Positions 27,837 to 36,348 of a stretch of 64,000 bases of DNA are shown piece after piece. This DNA is from Gelidibacter algens (lineage in GTDB: Bacteria; Bacteroidota; Bacteroidia; Flavobacteriales; Flavobacteriaceae), in assembly GCF_001678675.1 (NCBI RefSeq), contig NZ_LZRN01000003.1, positions 1 through 64,000 on the forward strand, written 5' to 3'. The number at the start of each line of letters is the position of its first letter. Positions within the stretch are counted from its first letter, which is position 1. The position numbers were made by a program, and so were the translations under genes. The notes beneath the pieces are model-generated. The model did not search any database. It had not been told where the DNA came from and saw only the letters and a list, made by a program, of their open reading frames with translations.

Positions 27837-28433
27837 TTATAAAGTTCTAAATGTGAGGTTGATACGTGCCTCCACTCTTTTTTTTGTTTTCGGAATTTGG
27901 TGCAACCAAAAGTGTTGCATTTCTCCCCTCATGATCAGTAAACTACCGTGTTCTAAATTGAGTTTATAGTGCTCTTCCTTAATAGTGCGGTGTTTAAAGT
28001 GAAATGTTCTAGAAGCACCAAAACTCAAAGAGGCAATCACCGGATTTTCCCCCAATTCCTTTTCATTATCGGCGTGCCAACCATTGCTATCAGCTCCTGT
28101 TCTATAATAGTTGAGTAATACGGTTGTAAATTGATGTTGGCATACCGCTTCAATATCTGTTTTAATTTGCCCAAGCTCAGCAGTCAATTTATTGGGCGTC
28201 ATGGTGATATTGGAGTATGAATAAGGTTTTTCATTGGTAGCAAATAAGGCCGTTAAACGTGGCTGTGCGTAGACTTTGCCAAAAATCTTAATGTCGTCCT
28301 GTTGCCACGGAACCCTACTTATTAAGTGTTCAAAATAACCATCTGCTTTTTGCGGATCGTAAAAATCGGGAATGTAAATGACCTCTGCATTGGGAAGGTG
28401 GAGATGTCTTTTTTCAGCAGAAAATAAGTCCAT
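27837..28433 (-). CDS. AlkB-like 2OG-Fe(II) oxygenase
   Basis: A 198-residue member of the AlkB family, which oxidatively removes alkyl groups from DNA or RNA. Iron ligands are H-x-D in GWHADNE (about 117-119) and the distal His in QHFWLHQIP; the 2-oxoglutarate Arg is in VEARINLTFR. NYYRTGADSNGWHAD is the typical family stretch. Cytoplasmic. It is divergent from the dipeptidase gene with only 30 bases between start codons. Confidence 0.9.
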   Translation of the reverse strand: MDLFSAEKRHLHLPNAEVIYIPDFYDPQKADGYFEHLISRVPWQQDDIKIFGKVYAQPRLTALFATNEKPYSYSNITMTPNKLTAELGQIKTDIEAVCQHQFTTVLLNYYRTGADSNGWHADNEKELGENPVIASLSFGASRTFHFKHRTIKEEHYKLNLEHGSLLIMRGEMQHFWLHQIPKTKKRVEARINLTFRTL

Positions 28434-28463
28434 AGTTTAAATTTTATCTAAATTAGCACAACT

Positions 28464-29147
28464 ATGTGGAAAAACAAAGGATTGCTTTTAGTACTGATTA
28501 TTCTGGGTTTTGCATTTACAAAATCGCCATCAGGACAACTACCAGAAGGATTTGTATATGTTAAGGATCATATTCCTGATTTGGATGTAGAATTGCGTTA
28601 TTATACAGATCATAACTTTGTGGGCATGCCTATTAACGGGTATCATTCCAATAAATTAATCTTGACGTTAGATGCCACGGAAGCATTGAAACAAGTCCAG
28701 GATGCGCTCCGGTACCAAAATTTATGCCTGAAAGTCTATGATGGATACAGGCCGCAGCGCGCTGTAGATCACTTTGTTTCTTGGGCTAAAGATTTGGGAG
28801 ATACGATTAATAAACATGAGTTTTATCCGGAAGTTGAAAAGCAATCTTTATTCAGCGAAGGCTATATCGCTTCTAAATCTGGACATAGCAGAGGCAGCAC
28901 GATCGATTTGACCATTACTGATGGCAGTACTGGTGAACCTTTGGATATGGGCGGAGCTTATGATTTTTTTGGTGAACAATCCTGGTTGGATTATACGCAT
29001 ATCTCAGAAGTCCAGCAAAAAAATAGAGATGTGTTGCAAACGGTGATGTTAGAACATAACTTTAGAAATTATCCCAAAGAATGGTGGCATTTTACCTTAA
29101 GATGGGAGCCTTTTCCTGATACCTATTTTGATTTTCCTATAGAGTAA
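28464..29147 (+). CDS. ddpX: D-alanyl-D-alanine dipeptidase (M15D, VanX/DdpX-like)
   Basis: A 227-residue zinc peptidase. It has an N-terminal hydrophobic signal (about 5-20), YDGYRPQRAV, the zinc motif SxHxxGxxxD in SGHSRGSTIDLT, and the catalytic Glu and third His in EWWHFT. It cleaves D-Ala-D-Ala. No vanRS, vanH or vanA neighbours exist, so a role in recycling D-Ala from peptidoglycan is more likely than glycopeptide resistance. Confidence 0.92.
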   Translation: MWKNKGLLLVLIILGFAFTKSPSGQLPEGFVYVKDHIPDLDVELRYYTDHNFVGMPINGYHSNKLILTLDATEALKQVQDALRYQNLCLKVYDGYRPQRAVDHFVSWAKDLGDTINKHEFYPEVEKQSLFSEGYIASKSGHSRGSTIDLTITDGSTGEPLDMGGAYDFFGEQSWLDYTHISEVQQKNRDVLQTVMLEHNFRNYPKEWWHFTLRWEPFPDTYFDFPIE

Positions 29148-29161
29148 AGAGTGCTAGAGTT

Positions 29162-31033
29162 TTATTCAACTTCTTTCGTAGGCTCAAATCCCAATAAATC
29201 ATCAATCGTTTTTGCAGTAACAGAATGATAATTTGGACGTGATTTCTCATAAATTTTCAGAGCCTCTTCCATCCTGTTATTTCTTTTGAAAGCTTTAAAA
29301 ATAGTTTCCACATACCAGCGACGGCCCACAGAAATCAAAAAGTCCTCAATTTTTGAATCTATATTTTTGCCGTGATAGTCATGGTTTAAAGCCTGCTCAT
29401 ACCACACCATCTGAATATAGGAATTTGTTGAATTGGTCAAATTTAAGGCCGTATCCAGATCTTTCATTTGGTCGGCAGTCATTGTTTTAGGGAAATTTCT
29501 GATGAAATGCACCCACTCTTGAGAGGTCCAATCTTTAGTAGTCTCTTTATCAATTTTTCCGGTAAGGATAAAATCTTGCAGCGTTAATTCAACATTTTTA
29601 AATTTGTCAGAGGAGATGACGGCTTGATTTTTGGGAACTCCGGGTTGATTGATCCATTCTTCGGTATTAAATGTTACCTTATTTTTTTCTAGCAGATTGG
29701 TGTTGAGGTAGGTCACAAATTTTTCGGTAGTCATGCTTGAAAATGCATGTTCTTTAAAATACTGTTTCAAAAATGCGTCAAATTTTTCACGACCCACAGC
29801 TTCCTCCAAAGTTCTTAAAAAGAGATAGCCTTTATCATAAGCAATACTGTTCATGCCATCATCCGGATTTTTTCCTTTTAAGTCTAATTTAAGTTTGGTG
29901 TCATTTGGTGTCTCCTTTAAATTTTCCAGTTCATCATCCAAATCCTGACGACTCATCAAAGCCAGCATATCTGCGCGTTCCTTCCCATAAAGCGCTTCCA
30001 TGATACGCATTTCAAAATAGACCGTAAAACCTTCATTGAGCCAAAAGTCATTCCAAGTGGCATTGGTCACTAAATTTCCAGACCAAGAATGAGCCAATTC
30101 ATGCGCCACCAAAGAGGTTAAGCTTTTATCTCCAGCAATAACCGTTGGTGTGGCAAAGGTTAATCGTGGGTTCTCCATGCCACCAAACGGAAAACTTGGA
30201 GGGAGCACGATCACATCAAATTGCTCCCAAGCATAAGGTCCATAAAGATCTTCAGCGGCCGATACCATTTTTTCCATGTCTGAAAATTCCTCCTGCACTT
30301 TGTTCAGCATTGATTTTTCAGCATACACGCCAGTGCGCTCACTGATGGCTTTATATTCAAAATCACCAACGGCCAGTGCAATAAGGTAAGCTGGAATGGC
30401 TTGTTCCATTTGAAAGTGATATAACCCGCTTTCATTTTTCTCCTTCGGATTTTCAGCACTCATAACTGCCATCAGCCCTTTTGGAACCTGGACATTGGCT
30501 TCGTAGGAGATCCGTATTTGTGGACTATCTTGAATGGGAATCCACGTTCTTGTCAAAATAGCTTGGCCTTGAGTGAATAAGAATGGATTGGTTTTATCAG
30601 CGGTTTGTTGTGGTTTTAACCATTGTAGTGCTTCTGTATCTTTTGTAGTTTTATAGGTGATTTCAATCTGTTTGGTGTTTTTTTCTATGGTGATGGTTAA
30701 TGGTTGTCCCAACTGTTTGTCATTAACGCCCAATGAGAAATCAGTTTCTTTACCATTAGCGGTCACAGATTCAATTTCTAGATATTTTGAATCTAATATT
30801 ATTTGTGTGCTGTTGTTGTTTTCAATGTCATAGGTGGCCTTACCACTAATGATTTCGGTTTCAAAATCGACAGTAATATCCAGCTTCAGATGTTTGATGA
30901 ACGCATTGTTTGGTTTGGCATATGAGTGTGGCTCCTCCACATAGCTATAAACTACAATTTGCTCTTCTTTAGTTTGGGCACAGCTTGTCATTATTAGGAG
31001 TACGAGATAAAATATGGCTTTTGGCGTTTTCAT
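29162..31033 (-). CDS. M1 family aminopeptidase, lipoprotein
   Basis: A 623-residue metallopeptidase of the leukotriene A4 hydrolase-like M1 group. Lipoprotein signal ending LIMTSC (Cys about 18); substrate motif FGGMENPRL; zinc site HELAHSWSGN with the third ligand in WLNEGFTVYFE; C-terminal helical LTA4H-like domain. It is predicted to be anchored in the envelope and to trim peptides. It is convergent with ddpX, 14 bases apart. Confidence 0.92.
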   Translation of the reverse strand: MKTPKAIFYLVLLIMTSCAQTKEEQIVVYSYVEEPHSYAKPNNAFIKHLKLDITVDFETEIISGKATYDIENNNSTQIILDSKYLEIESVTANGKETDFSLGVNDKQLGQPLTITIEKNTKQIEITYKTTKDTEALQWLKPQQTADKTNPFLFTQGQAILTRTWIPIQDSPQIRISYEANVQVPKGLMAVMSAENPKEKNESGLYHFQMEQAIPAYLIALAVGDFEYKAISERTGVYAEKSMLNKVQEEFSDMEKMVSAAEDLYGPYAWEQFDVIVLPPSFPFGGMENPRLTFATPTVIAGDKSLTSLVAHELAHSWSGNLVTNATWNDFWLNEGFTVYFEMRIMEALYGKERADMLALMSRQDLDDELENLKETPNDTKLKLDLKGKNPDDGMNSIAYDKGYLFLRTLEEAVGREKFDAFLKQYFKEHAFSSMTTEKFVTYLNTNLLEKNKVTFNTEEWINQPGVPKNQAVISSDKFKNVELTLQDFILTGKIDKETTKDWTSQEWVHFIRNFPKTMTADQMKDLDTALNLTNSTNSYIQMVWYEQALNHDYHGKNIDSKIEDFLISVGRRWYVETIFKAFKRNNRMEEALKIYEKSRPNYHSVTAKTIDDLLGFEPTKEVE

Positions 31034-31082
31034 GTCAATTTATACAATTAAGTTTTCGAAGATACTGTAATAACAAATGAGA

Positions 31083-31442
31083 TTAAAATTGCAAATACCA
31101 ATAGGCCCAATACATCAACCCAAATTGCAGGGGAATCCGCAAGAGCAAGACCCACTGCGGAATCCCGGCACCCGCTTTTTTACTGGAAAGCATATAAAAA
31201 TGGACCAATAAAAACACAGCAAGCATGGCAATAAGACCTGATATGGCTAGGTCTTTTGTGGAAGGAAAACACAAACCAATGCCTAACATAATTTCAACTA
31301 TCCCACTTAGGGTGACTAAGAGCTTAGGATTGGGAAGATATCTTGGCATGATGCGTAAATAAGCTTTGGGTTTTATAAAATGCATCAATCCGGCAAAAGT
31401 GTAAATTGTTGCCATTAGGTAAAGGTGCCATGGGTATATCAT
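31083..31442 (-). CDS. DoxX-like membrane protein
   Basis: A 119-residue protein with four membrane segments and DoxX/DUF4267-like features: FAGLMHFIKPKAYLRIMPRYLP at the first helix and LSGIVEIMLGIGL at the second. It is an inner-membrane protein of unclear function, sometimes linked to redox balance. It starts 5 bases after the upstream gene, so it is co-transcribed with it. Confidence 0.8.
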   Translation of the reverse strand: MIYPWHLYLMATIYTFAGLMHFIKPKAYLRIMPRYLPNPKLLVTLSGIVEIMLGIGLCFPSTKDLAISGLIAMLAVFLLVHFYMLSSKKAGAGIPQWVLLLRIPLQFGLMYWAYWYLQF

Positions 31443-31447
31443 AAAAT

Positions 31448-32431
31448 TTAATCTTTATAGACATTAAAGGTTAATCCAATGCCGTAATTATTGAGTCCTG
31501 TTTGTAATAATGTGGATTGAAAACTGCTGCCTTTTTCAAATTTGGTCCATTTGTTTTCATTGACAAAAACACGTTTGATGTAGGTTTTATTTTCTGAAAT
31601 TTGATTTGTAAAAGGGAGAAGTGGTCTAAAATTAGTTGGAATTTTAATCACACTGCCATCTCTAGAGGTGATTTCCTTATATTTTTTGTTGGTGAGTAGT
31701 TTGCCGTTATCATCAGTATAACCTAAAACTTGCAGGGATACAAAGACACCCGTTTTTGGATAATAAATATCTTCATCCGAAACATCGAGAATAAATTCGT
31801 CACCATCTTTTTCTGTTGCTCTAAAAACAATGGTTCGATACACTAGTTCTTTCCCGGGATAGCCACCGTTATTGTTGTAAAATTTCACCTTAAACAATGT
31901 CGAAAAAGGTTTCTTGTCAGCATTTGAGCGTTTTCTTTTTTCCCAATCCTTAGATTCTAAAGTAATGGGAAAGTGCACTTTGGTGATCTTTTTTAAACCT
32001 TCATCAGGATTGCTGAAATAAACAGCAATTTCAGATTCAATAGTAGGCAGCCAGCAATGGTAATAATCATCATCTAAATAAGGTTTGATCGCTTCTTCCT
32101 TGAATTTACGATCCATATTTGAAGTGATCAACACTTCATCCAAGGCATTAACCTCAGTGTCCATCATGATAATTTTAGGTAGGTTTAGGGTAGCTATTTT
32201 TAGATCCTTATAACCTAAAGCAGAGATATAGAGCGTGTCAATGTCTGGATACAGTTTTTTTGTAAAGACAAACTCACCTTCATCATTTGCAAACAAACCA
32301 TTGCCATTGTTAAAAGAAACGGTTGCATAAGACACGGGATAATCTGACTGTGCGTCTTTTATAGTGGTTTGAGAAAATCCGAAGTTCACACAACATAATA
32401 GAAAGTAAGTAGGAATAGATTTGAAATTCAT
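31448..32431 (-). CDS. secreted protein with carboxypeptidase-like regulatory domain
   Basis: A 327-residue protein with signal peptide MNFKSIPTYFLLCCVNFGFSQ. Residues about 22-105 form a CarboxypepD_reg-like fold (YPVSYATVSFNNGNGLFANDEGEF, then SALGYKDLKI), common as an N-terminal plug-like domain in Bacteroidota envelope proteins. The remaining 220 residues are beta-rich and unassigned. It is not a TonB receptor: no barrel or plug follows. The start six codons into the frame is chosen because it gives a clean signal peptide. Confidence 0.75.
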   Translation of the reverse strand: MNFKSIPTYFLLCCVNFGFSQTTIKDAQSDYPVSYATVSFNNGNGLFANDEGEFVFTKKLYPDIDTLYISALGYKDLKIATLNLPKIIMMDTEVNALDEVLITSNMDRKFKEEAIKPYLDDDYYHCWLPTIESEIAVYFSNPDEGLKKITKVHFPITLESKDWEKRKRSNADKKPFSTLFKVKFYNNNGGYPGKELVYRTIVFRATEKDGDEFILDVSDEDIYYPKTGVFVSLQVLGYTDDNGKLLTNKKYKEITSRDGSVIKIPTNFRPLLPFTNQISENKTYIKRVFVNENKWTKFEKGSSFQSTLLQTGLNNYGIGLTFNVYKD

Positions 32432-32623
32432 GGGCGTTTGTGTTCTCAATCAGCTGTTTGTCTTTTTTGAAAGCAGTAGAGCTTAGTCAAACAAGACTAA
32501 ATATAAATTTTTTAATAGAAAGTTTTCTCAAAATAAGACTTTAAAGATACATTTATTAATAAAAAAACGGCTAACAAAATAGTTAACCGTTTAATTGAAG
32601 GCCGTATTTGAAATTTATATTTG

Positions 32624-32968
32624 TTATTTGTCCAAGTTTTTGGTCATATTGAAACCAATAAAAAGACCTAGTCCAGCCATTAAAAAAATACAGGCAGGAT
32701 AAATGGCATCACTGTCTAAAGTTGTAAATGTCTCTAGTGATGATGCTACAAAAATCCCTATGCCAATTCCCATTAAAAGCAATGCCAAATTAAGTATAAG
32801 GACTTTCCAGATAGGCGCCGTGGTTTGTTTGCCTCTCATGAAGATACTAGCGTCAGCACCCTTTTCAATAAGTGCTAAACGTTCTTTATTGCGTGTTGAA
32901 AAGTAAAGATAGAAAATACCGAAAATAGCGGCAATAAAAAGGGGCATGATGATGAATTCTGATCCCAT
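32624..32968 (-). CDS. DUF6249-type membrane protein, ECF-sigma target
   Basis: A 114-residue protein with three membrane segments (about 5-22, 52-75 and 86-104) and a basic cytoplasmic loop (RNKERLALIEKGADASIF), the signature of the DUF6249 group. The function is unknown. It is divergent from an ECF sigma operon and carries the same promoter as that operon on the minus strand, so it is probably under control of that sigma factor. Confidence 0.8.
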   Translation of the reverse strand: MGSEFIIMPLFIAAIFGIFYLYFSTRNKERLALIEKGADASIFMRGKQTTAPIWKVLILNLALLLMGIGIGIFVASSLETFTTLDSDAIYPACIFLMAGLGLFIGFNMTKNLDK

Positions 32969-33014
32969 AGTTGTTCGTTTTTAATTGATTAATTTTAATT
33001 TATTTATTACCTAT

Positions 33015-33040
33015 GACGATGGATTTGGAGTTTAGGTTAC
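33015..33040 (-). promoter_or_regulatory. ECF-type promoter of the DUF6249 gene
   Basis: On the minus strand GTAACC (33040-33035), 16 bases, CGTC (33018-33015). The same GTAACCTAAA...CGTC layout with the identical spacer stands before the sigma gene, facing the other way. AAC at -35 and CGTC at -10 is the general ECF pattern. Confidence 0.65.
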
Positions 33041-33254
33041 ACAAAACGAATTTTTTATTAGTAACTAAGGTGTTTAAGAACTGAATTAGTCTTAGACCTA
33101 TTTGAGTGTCTATGAATGTTAAGCCAGATCAGGTATGGAGTTATTGGCATTCTACATATAATACATTAATCATTGGATATTTTAGAAAGCCATAACTACG
33201 CTCATCGGTTGGTATAAAATTGCAACTGATTGTATTTTATTTTCGAAAAAAGAT

Positions 33255-33280
33255 GTAACCTAAATCTATCTTTATTCGTC
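33255..33280 (+). promoter_or_regulatory. ECF-type autoregulatory promoter of the sigma gene
   Basis: GTAACC (33255-33260), 16-base spacer, CGTC (33277-33280), ending 10 bases before the sigma-factor ATG, so the transcript has almost no leader. It matches the minus-strand copy before DUF6249. Otherwise the 322-base divergent region shows no gene. Confidence 0.65.
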
Positions 33281-33290
33281 TTACACCGTA

Positions 33291-33881
33291 ATGACTACTA
33301 ACGACGATCAATTTTATATAACCAAGATTTTGAATGGTGATGCCAATGCATTTTCCGTTTTGGTTGACAATTATAAAAATTTGGTGTTTACTTTAACGTT
33401 GAGAATGCTCAAAAATAGGGAAGAAGCAGAAGAAGCTGCCCAGGACACCTTTATAAAGATTTATAAGTCCCTGAAGAGTTTTAAAGGAGATTCCAAGTTT
33501 TCCACCTATGTATATAAAGTGGCATATAACACGTGTCTGGATAGCATTAAAAAGAATAAAAAATACCTTAAGGACGTCGCAATCGATGAACTTACGGAAC
33601 ATCATGTCAAAACGATTGATAATGCATTAAATGATTTGACCGAGGCAGAGTACCAACAGTCTATTAAAAAGTGCATCGACTTACTGCCAGAAATGGATGG
33701 CTTTTTGTTGACTTTATTTTACTTTGAAGAGTTGTCTTTAGATGAAATAGCCGCCGTGGTGAATTTAGAAGCAAATAACATTAAAGTGAAGCTTTTTAGA
33801 AGCCGAAAAAAATTAATGACCATTTTAAAAGAACGATTAGAACCAGAAATAATAGCCAATTATGAAAGAGAACGCAGATGA
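33291..33881 (+). CDS. ECF RNA polymerase sigma factor
   Basis: A 196-residue sigma-70 family ECF factor. Region 2 (about 22-90) has FSVLVDNYKNLVFTLTLRML and EEAAQDTFIKIYKSL. Region 4 (about 130-180) has LPEMDGFLLTLFYFEELSLDEIA and IKVKLFRSRKKL. It redirects RNA polymerase to GTAACC-N16-CGTC promoters, by inference from the two copies in this locus. The last 20 bases overlap the next gene, which encodes a small membrane protein. Confidence 0.92.
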   Translation: MTTNDDQFYITKILNGDANAFSVLVDNYKNLVFTLTLRMLKNREEAEEAAQDTFIKIYKSLKSFKGDSKFSTYVYKVAYNTCLDSIKKNKKYLKDVAIDELTEHHVKTIDNALNDLTEAEYQQSIKKCIDLLPEMDGFLLTLFYFEELSLDEIAAVVNLEANNIKVKLFRSRKKLMTILKERLEPEIIANYERERR

Positions 33882-34275
33882 ATTTTTGGAAAATCTTGTA
33901 AAAAAAACGATGAAATCATCTCCTTTGGAAGCCCCTCCAAGTGATTTTACAAGTAATATTATGGCGCGTATCAATGTTAAAAGTACTACAACGGTTTATC
34001 AACCATTGATTTCAAAAATGGGATGGATGCTAATTCTTACTACTGGGATAGCTTACGTGGTCTACTTATATGTAATTTCGGCGGGCGAACCTAATGATTG
34101 GTTTAAAGCTGTTGATTTTAGTACGGTTTCAAACAACGAGATTATGAACTTTTTTTCTGAATTAAAATTGGCGCGTATCACCACATATGCAATGGTGGTT
34201 TGCGGATTGATGCTCTGTGCGCAAGTTCCCATCTTAAAATATTTTATAACCAAAAGACAGCAAGGCTCCTATTAG
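33862..34275 (+). CDS. membrane protein, candidate partner of the ECF sigma
   Basis: A 137-residue protein with an N-terminal acidic, cytoplasmic-looking segment (about 1-48) and two membrane helices (about 50-70 and 108-125). Overlapping the sigma gene by 20 bases, it sits where an anti-sigma factor is expected, but no zinc motif (HxxxCxxC) is present. The anti-sigma role is inferred from position only. It ends overlapping the convergent gdx gene by 4 bases. Confidence 0.75.
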   Translation: MKENADEFLENLVKKTMKSSPLEAPPSDFTSNIMARINVKSTTTVYQPLISKMGWMLILTTGIAYVVYLYVISAGEPNDWFKAVDFSTVSNNEIMNFFSELKLARITTYAMVVCGLMLCAQVPILKYFITKRQQGSY

Positions 34276-34598
34276 TTGGATACAAATTTTAACCCCACAA
34301 CAGAAAGGATAAGAGTAGCCAAAAAGAAGACCCGCCAGAAATCAGCGGCTTCCTTGAAGACAAAAATACCAACAAGCACGGTTCCGACCGCTCCAATGCC
34401 TGTCCAAACCGCATAGGCAGTACCAATAGGCAATGTTTGTGTGGCTTTTATCAAAAGCAACATGCTGATGGTTAAGCATACCATAAAGCCAATATACCAC
34501 CATGTTGCTGTCGTTCCAGTAGCGTGTTTTGCTTTCCCCAAACAGGCGGCAAACCCTACTTCAAACAACCCCGCAATGATCAAAATGATCCAATTCAT
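34272..34598 (-). CDS. gdx: SMR-family guanidinium exporter (Gdx/SugE type)
   Basis: A 108-residue small multidrug resistance protein with four membrane helices. Glu in LFEVGFA (about 13) is the coupling residue, and PIGTAYAVWTGIGAVGT is the signature of the SugE/Gdx subgroup rather than EmrE. That subgroup exports guanidinium by proton antiport. No guanidine riboswitch was recognised: the gene starts only 22 bases inside the IS end. Confidence 0.88.
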   Translation of the reverse strand: MNWIILIIAGLFEVGFAACLGKAKHATGTTATWWYIGFMVCLTISMLLLIKATQTLPIGTAYAVWTGIGAVGTVLVGIFVFKEAADFWRVFFLATLILSVVGLKFVSN

Positions 34599-34620
34599 AA
34601 ATTATATACTTTATTCTTTA

Positions 34621-35579
34621 TTGAGTTACACACTTACGTGCTGTTTTATTACTTGTTGATATATCGGTTTTTTGGCGACCATTCTTTCAATGGTTTTGTG
34701 AAAAATGGTTTCTTTGAACTGTGACCTGTTTATCCTAAAACAGAACTCATCGAAATATCTCTGTACATGCCATTTGCTTACATGTGTTGGAATTGCCCTC
34801 AACCAAGATTTCAGCTGCATTATAACAATATGCATTTCCTTGAAGTTCTTGCCGCCTGCACTGTATTTCTGTTCAATATTATAGTCTTTCATCAACGGTG
34901 CATACCCTCGCCATTTATCTGTTACCACTTTGGCGGTCGTACTGATATGCTCTTCGAAGATTGGCGTCAGGGATCTCGCTGAATAATCCTCGATCGATCT
35001 TACGTAGACCCTTTTGATTTTGTGCTTTTTGTCTAGCTCCACCGCTATCACTGCCTTTTTCTTCTTGGAGTCATAGCTCCGGCCCTGTTTGCCCTCTTCT
35101 TTTCCACCAACCGTGAATTCATCCACATGGACAATTTCCGACAATGGATATTGCTGGCTGCTCTGCATGGCTATCCTCACCTTCTGCATAAAATACCAGG
35201 CAGTTCCCTGTCGGACATCGAAGCGCTTCCCCATCTGGACACTTGACACGCTCTTCGTGCTGGTGGCCATCTCGAACACGATGCAGAATGCCTTATGGAG
35301 CCCGAACTTAACTTTGTGGAACAATGTATTTGCCGTGGAGCTCTCCACATGCTGACAGTTATAACATTGATAGGTGTATCCCGCTTTTGCACATCCTTTG
35401 GTGTGTCCACATTTCATACATTTAAAACCATCCTGCCATTTTATTTTAGCCAAATAAGCCTTGCAGGAATCATCATCCGGCAATTCTTTTACAAAGTTCA
35501 GTATATTTTGACCCTTAAACACATCCATAATCATTATATTTATTGGGCGCAAGATACAGAACTTAAATGATTAACTCAA
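34621..35579 (-). mobile_element. insertion sequence, IS1595 type
   Basis: A transposase gene flanked by imperfect inverted repeats. The left end (34621) begins TTGAGTTACACACTTACG; the right end (ending 35579) reads, on the other strand, TTGAGTTAATCATTTAAG. The match is about 19 of 24 bases. The element is about 959 bases. Target duplications could not be made out, so the outer boundaries may be a few bases off. The transposase stop codon lies inside the left repeat. Confidence 0.75.
34626..35528 (-). CDS. IS1595-family transposase (ISXO2-like)
   Basis: A 300-residue transposase starting MDVFKGQNILNFVKELPDD. It has an N-terminal zinc ribbon (CMKCGHTKGC...YQCYNCQHV, about 40-62), a linker, and the ISXO2-like DDE/N domain (HVDEFTVGGKE; VVTDKWRGY; KEMHIVIMQLKSWLR). 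It looks full length and intact. An upstream in-frame ATG at 35552 exists, but the family start is MDVF. Base use is more GC-rich than the neighbours, as usual for a recent insertion. Confidence 0.92.
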   Translation of the reverse strand: MDVFKGQNILNFVKELPDDDSCKAYLAKIKWQDGFKCMKCGHTKGCAKAGYTYQCYNCQHVESSTANTLFHKVKFGLHKAFCIVFEMATSTKSVSSVQMGKRFDVRQGTAWYFMQKVRIAMQSSQQYPLSEIVHVDEFTVGGKEEGKQGRSYDSKKKKAVIAVELDKKHKIKRVYVRSIEDYSARSLTPIFEEHISTTAKVVTDKWRGYAPLMKDYNIEQKYSAGGKNFKEMHIVIMQLKSWLRAIPTHVSKWHVQRYFDEFCFRINRSQFKETIFHKTIERMVAKKPIYQQVIKQHVSV

Positions 35580-35964
35580 TCAAATTTTTTTATTATCCCT
35601 TAGTTTCTCATGAAAATCCCACTTTGTGCTACATATGTACCACATAACCTCTGCAAACCCCTATAAACGCTGACTTTTAAAATACTGCATCGGCAAATGA
35701 GTAAAATAACCATCCCAAAAAGCTTGGTGTAATTTTATTGACTCCAAACTTATTTCGGATCTGTTACTCATTACAGCTTTCTAAAATGCAATCTGTAATT
35801 TGTGAAAAATTGCCTATTTCAAACTACACAACGACTGTGATATCTACCCCTAAAAAGAGAACGAGGGTGATTTTCAGCATATTTACCCTCGTTAATAGAA
35901 CGAAAGAATTCATTACTCGTGTTTAAAATGCTATAATTTGATAGAAATATAACCTACAACAGGC

Positions 35965-36258
35965 TTCCTCTACTGCCACCAAAGGCAAGTATAGAAACAA
36001 CAAAGGTATTGCGTAAAACAATCGAAGCAAGTAGGGCATTGGCACGACTGAATGATATGCTAACTAATTTGTCTAATCCTACCTTATTTTTTGGACATCA
36101 TCTACTTGCAAGCAGCAAGTGCGCGTTCTGCAATAGAGAATATTAGAACTTTATAATTGATACATATCCATAGTTGCAGATAAAAAGTATGATAATCTTG
36201 CTACCAAAGATGTTAGAAGCTATAAAGAAGCTTTGGAATGGTTTGCGAGCTATAAAAA
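35965..36258 (+). pseudogene. decayed Fic-family gene, N-terminal fragment
   Basis: Three plus-strand frames together read like the N-terminus of a Fic/DOC adenylyltransferase: PLLPPKASIETTKVLRKT, then EASRALARLNDMLTNLSNPT in one frame (35965-36090), YLQAASARSAIENI in the next (about 36095-36145), and KKYDNLATKDVRSYKEALEW further on (about 36180-36240). Frameshifts and stops separate them, and the catalytic HPFxxGNGR part is absent. The remnant lies 385 bases from the IS and ends at a terminator. The rest of 35580-35960 holds nothing recognisable. Confidence 0.6.
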
Positions 36259-36286
36259 GAGGCACATGTTGTGTCTCTTTTTTTTT
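36258..36286 (+). terminator. terminator after the Fic remnant
   Basis: AGAGGCACA, loop TGT, TGTGTCTCT then T9: a 9-base-pair stem with one G-T pair. Confidence 0.8.
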
Positions 36287-36348
36287 AAAGATATAGTTGG
36301 TTATTGGATTTAAAATCTAAAATTTGTTTACTAATTATCATTACGTAT

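Noticed and set aside
28464-29147. Glycopeptide-resistance (van) cluster
   Set aside because: Only a VanX-like dipeptidase is present; no ligase, dehydrogenase or two-component genes adjoin it.
34272-34620. Guanidine riboswitch before gdx
   Set aside because: Only 22 bases separate the start codon from the IS end; no conserved riboswitch core is visible.
35738-35926. 62-codon frame between IS and the Fic remnant
   Set aside because: No signal, no recognisable family, poor coding composition.
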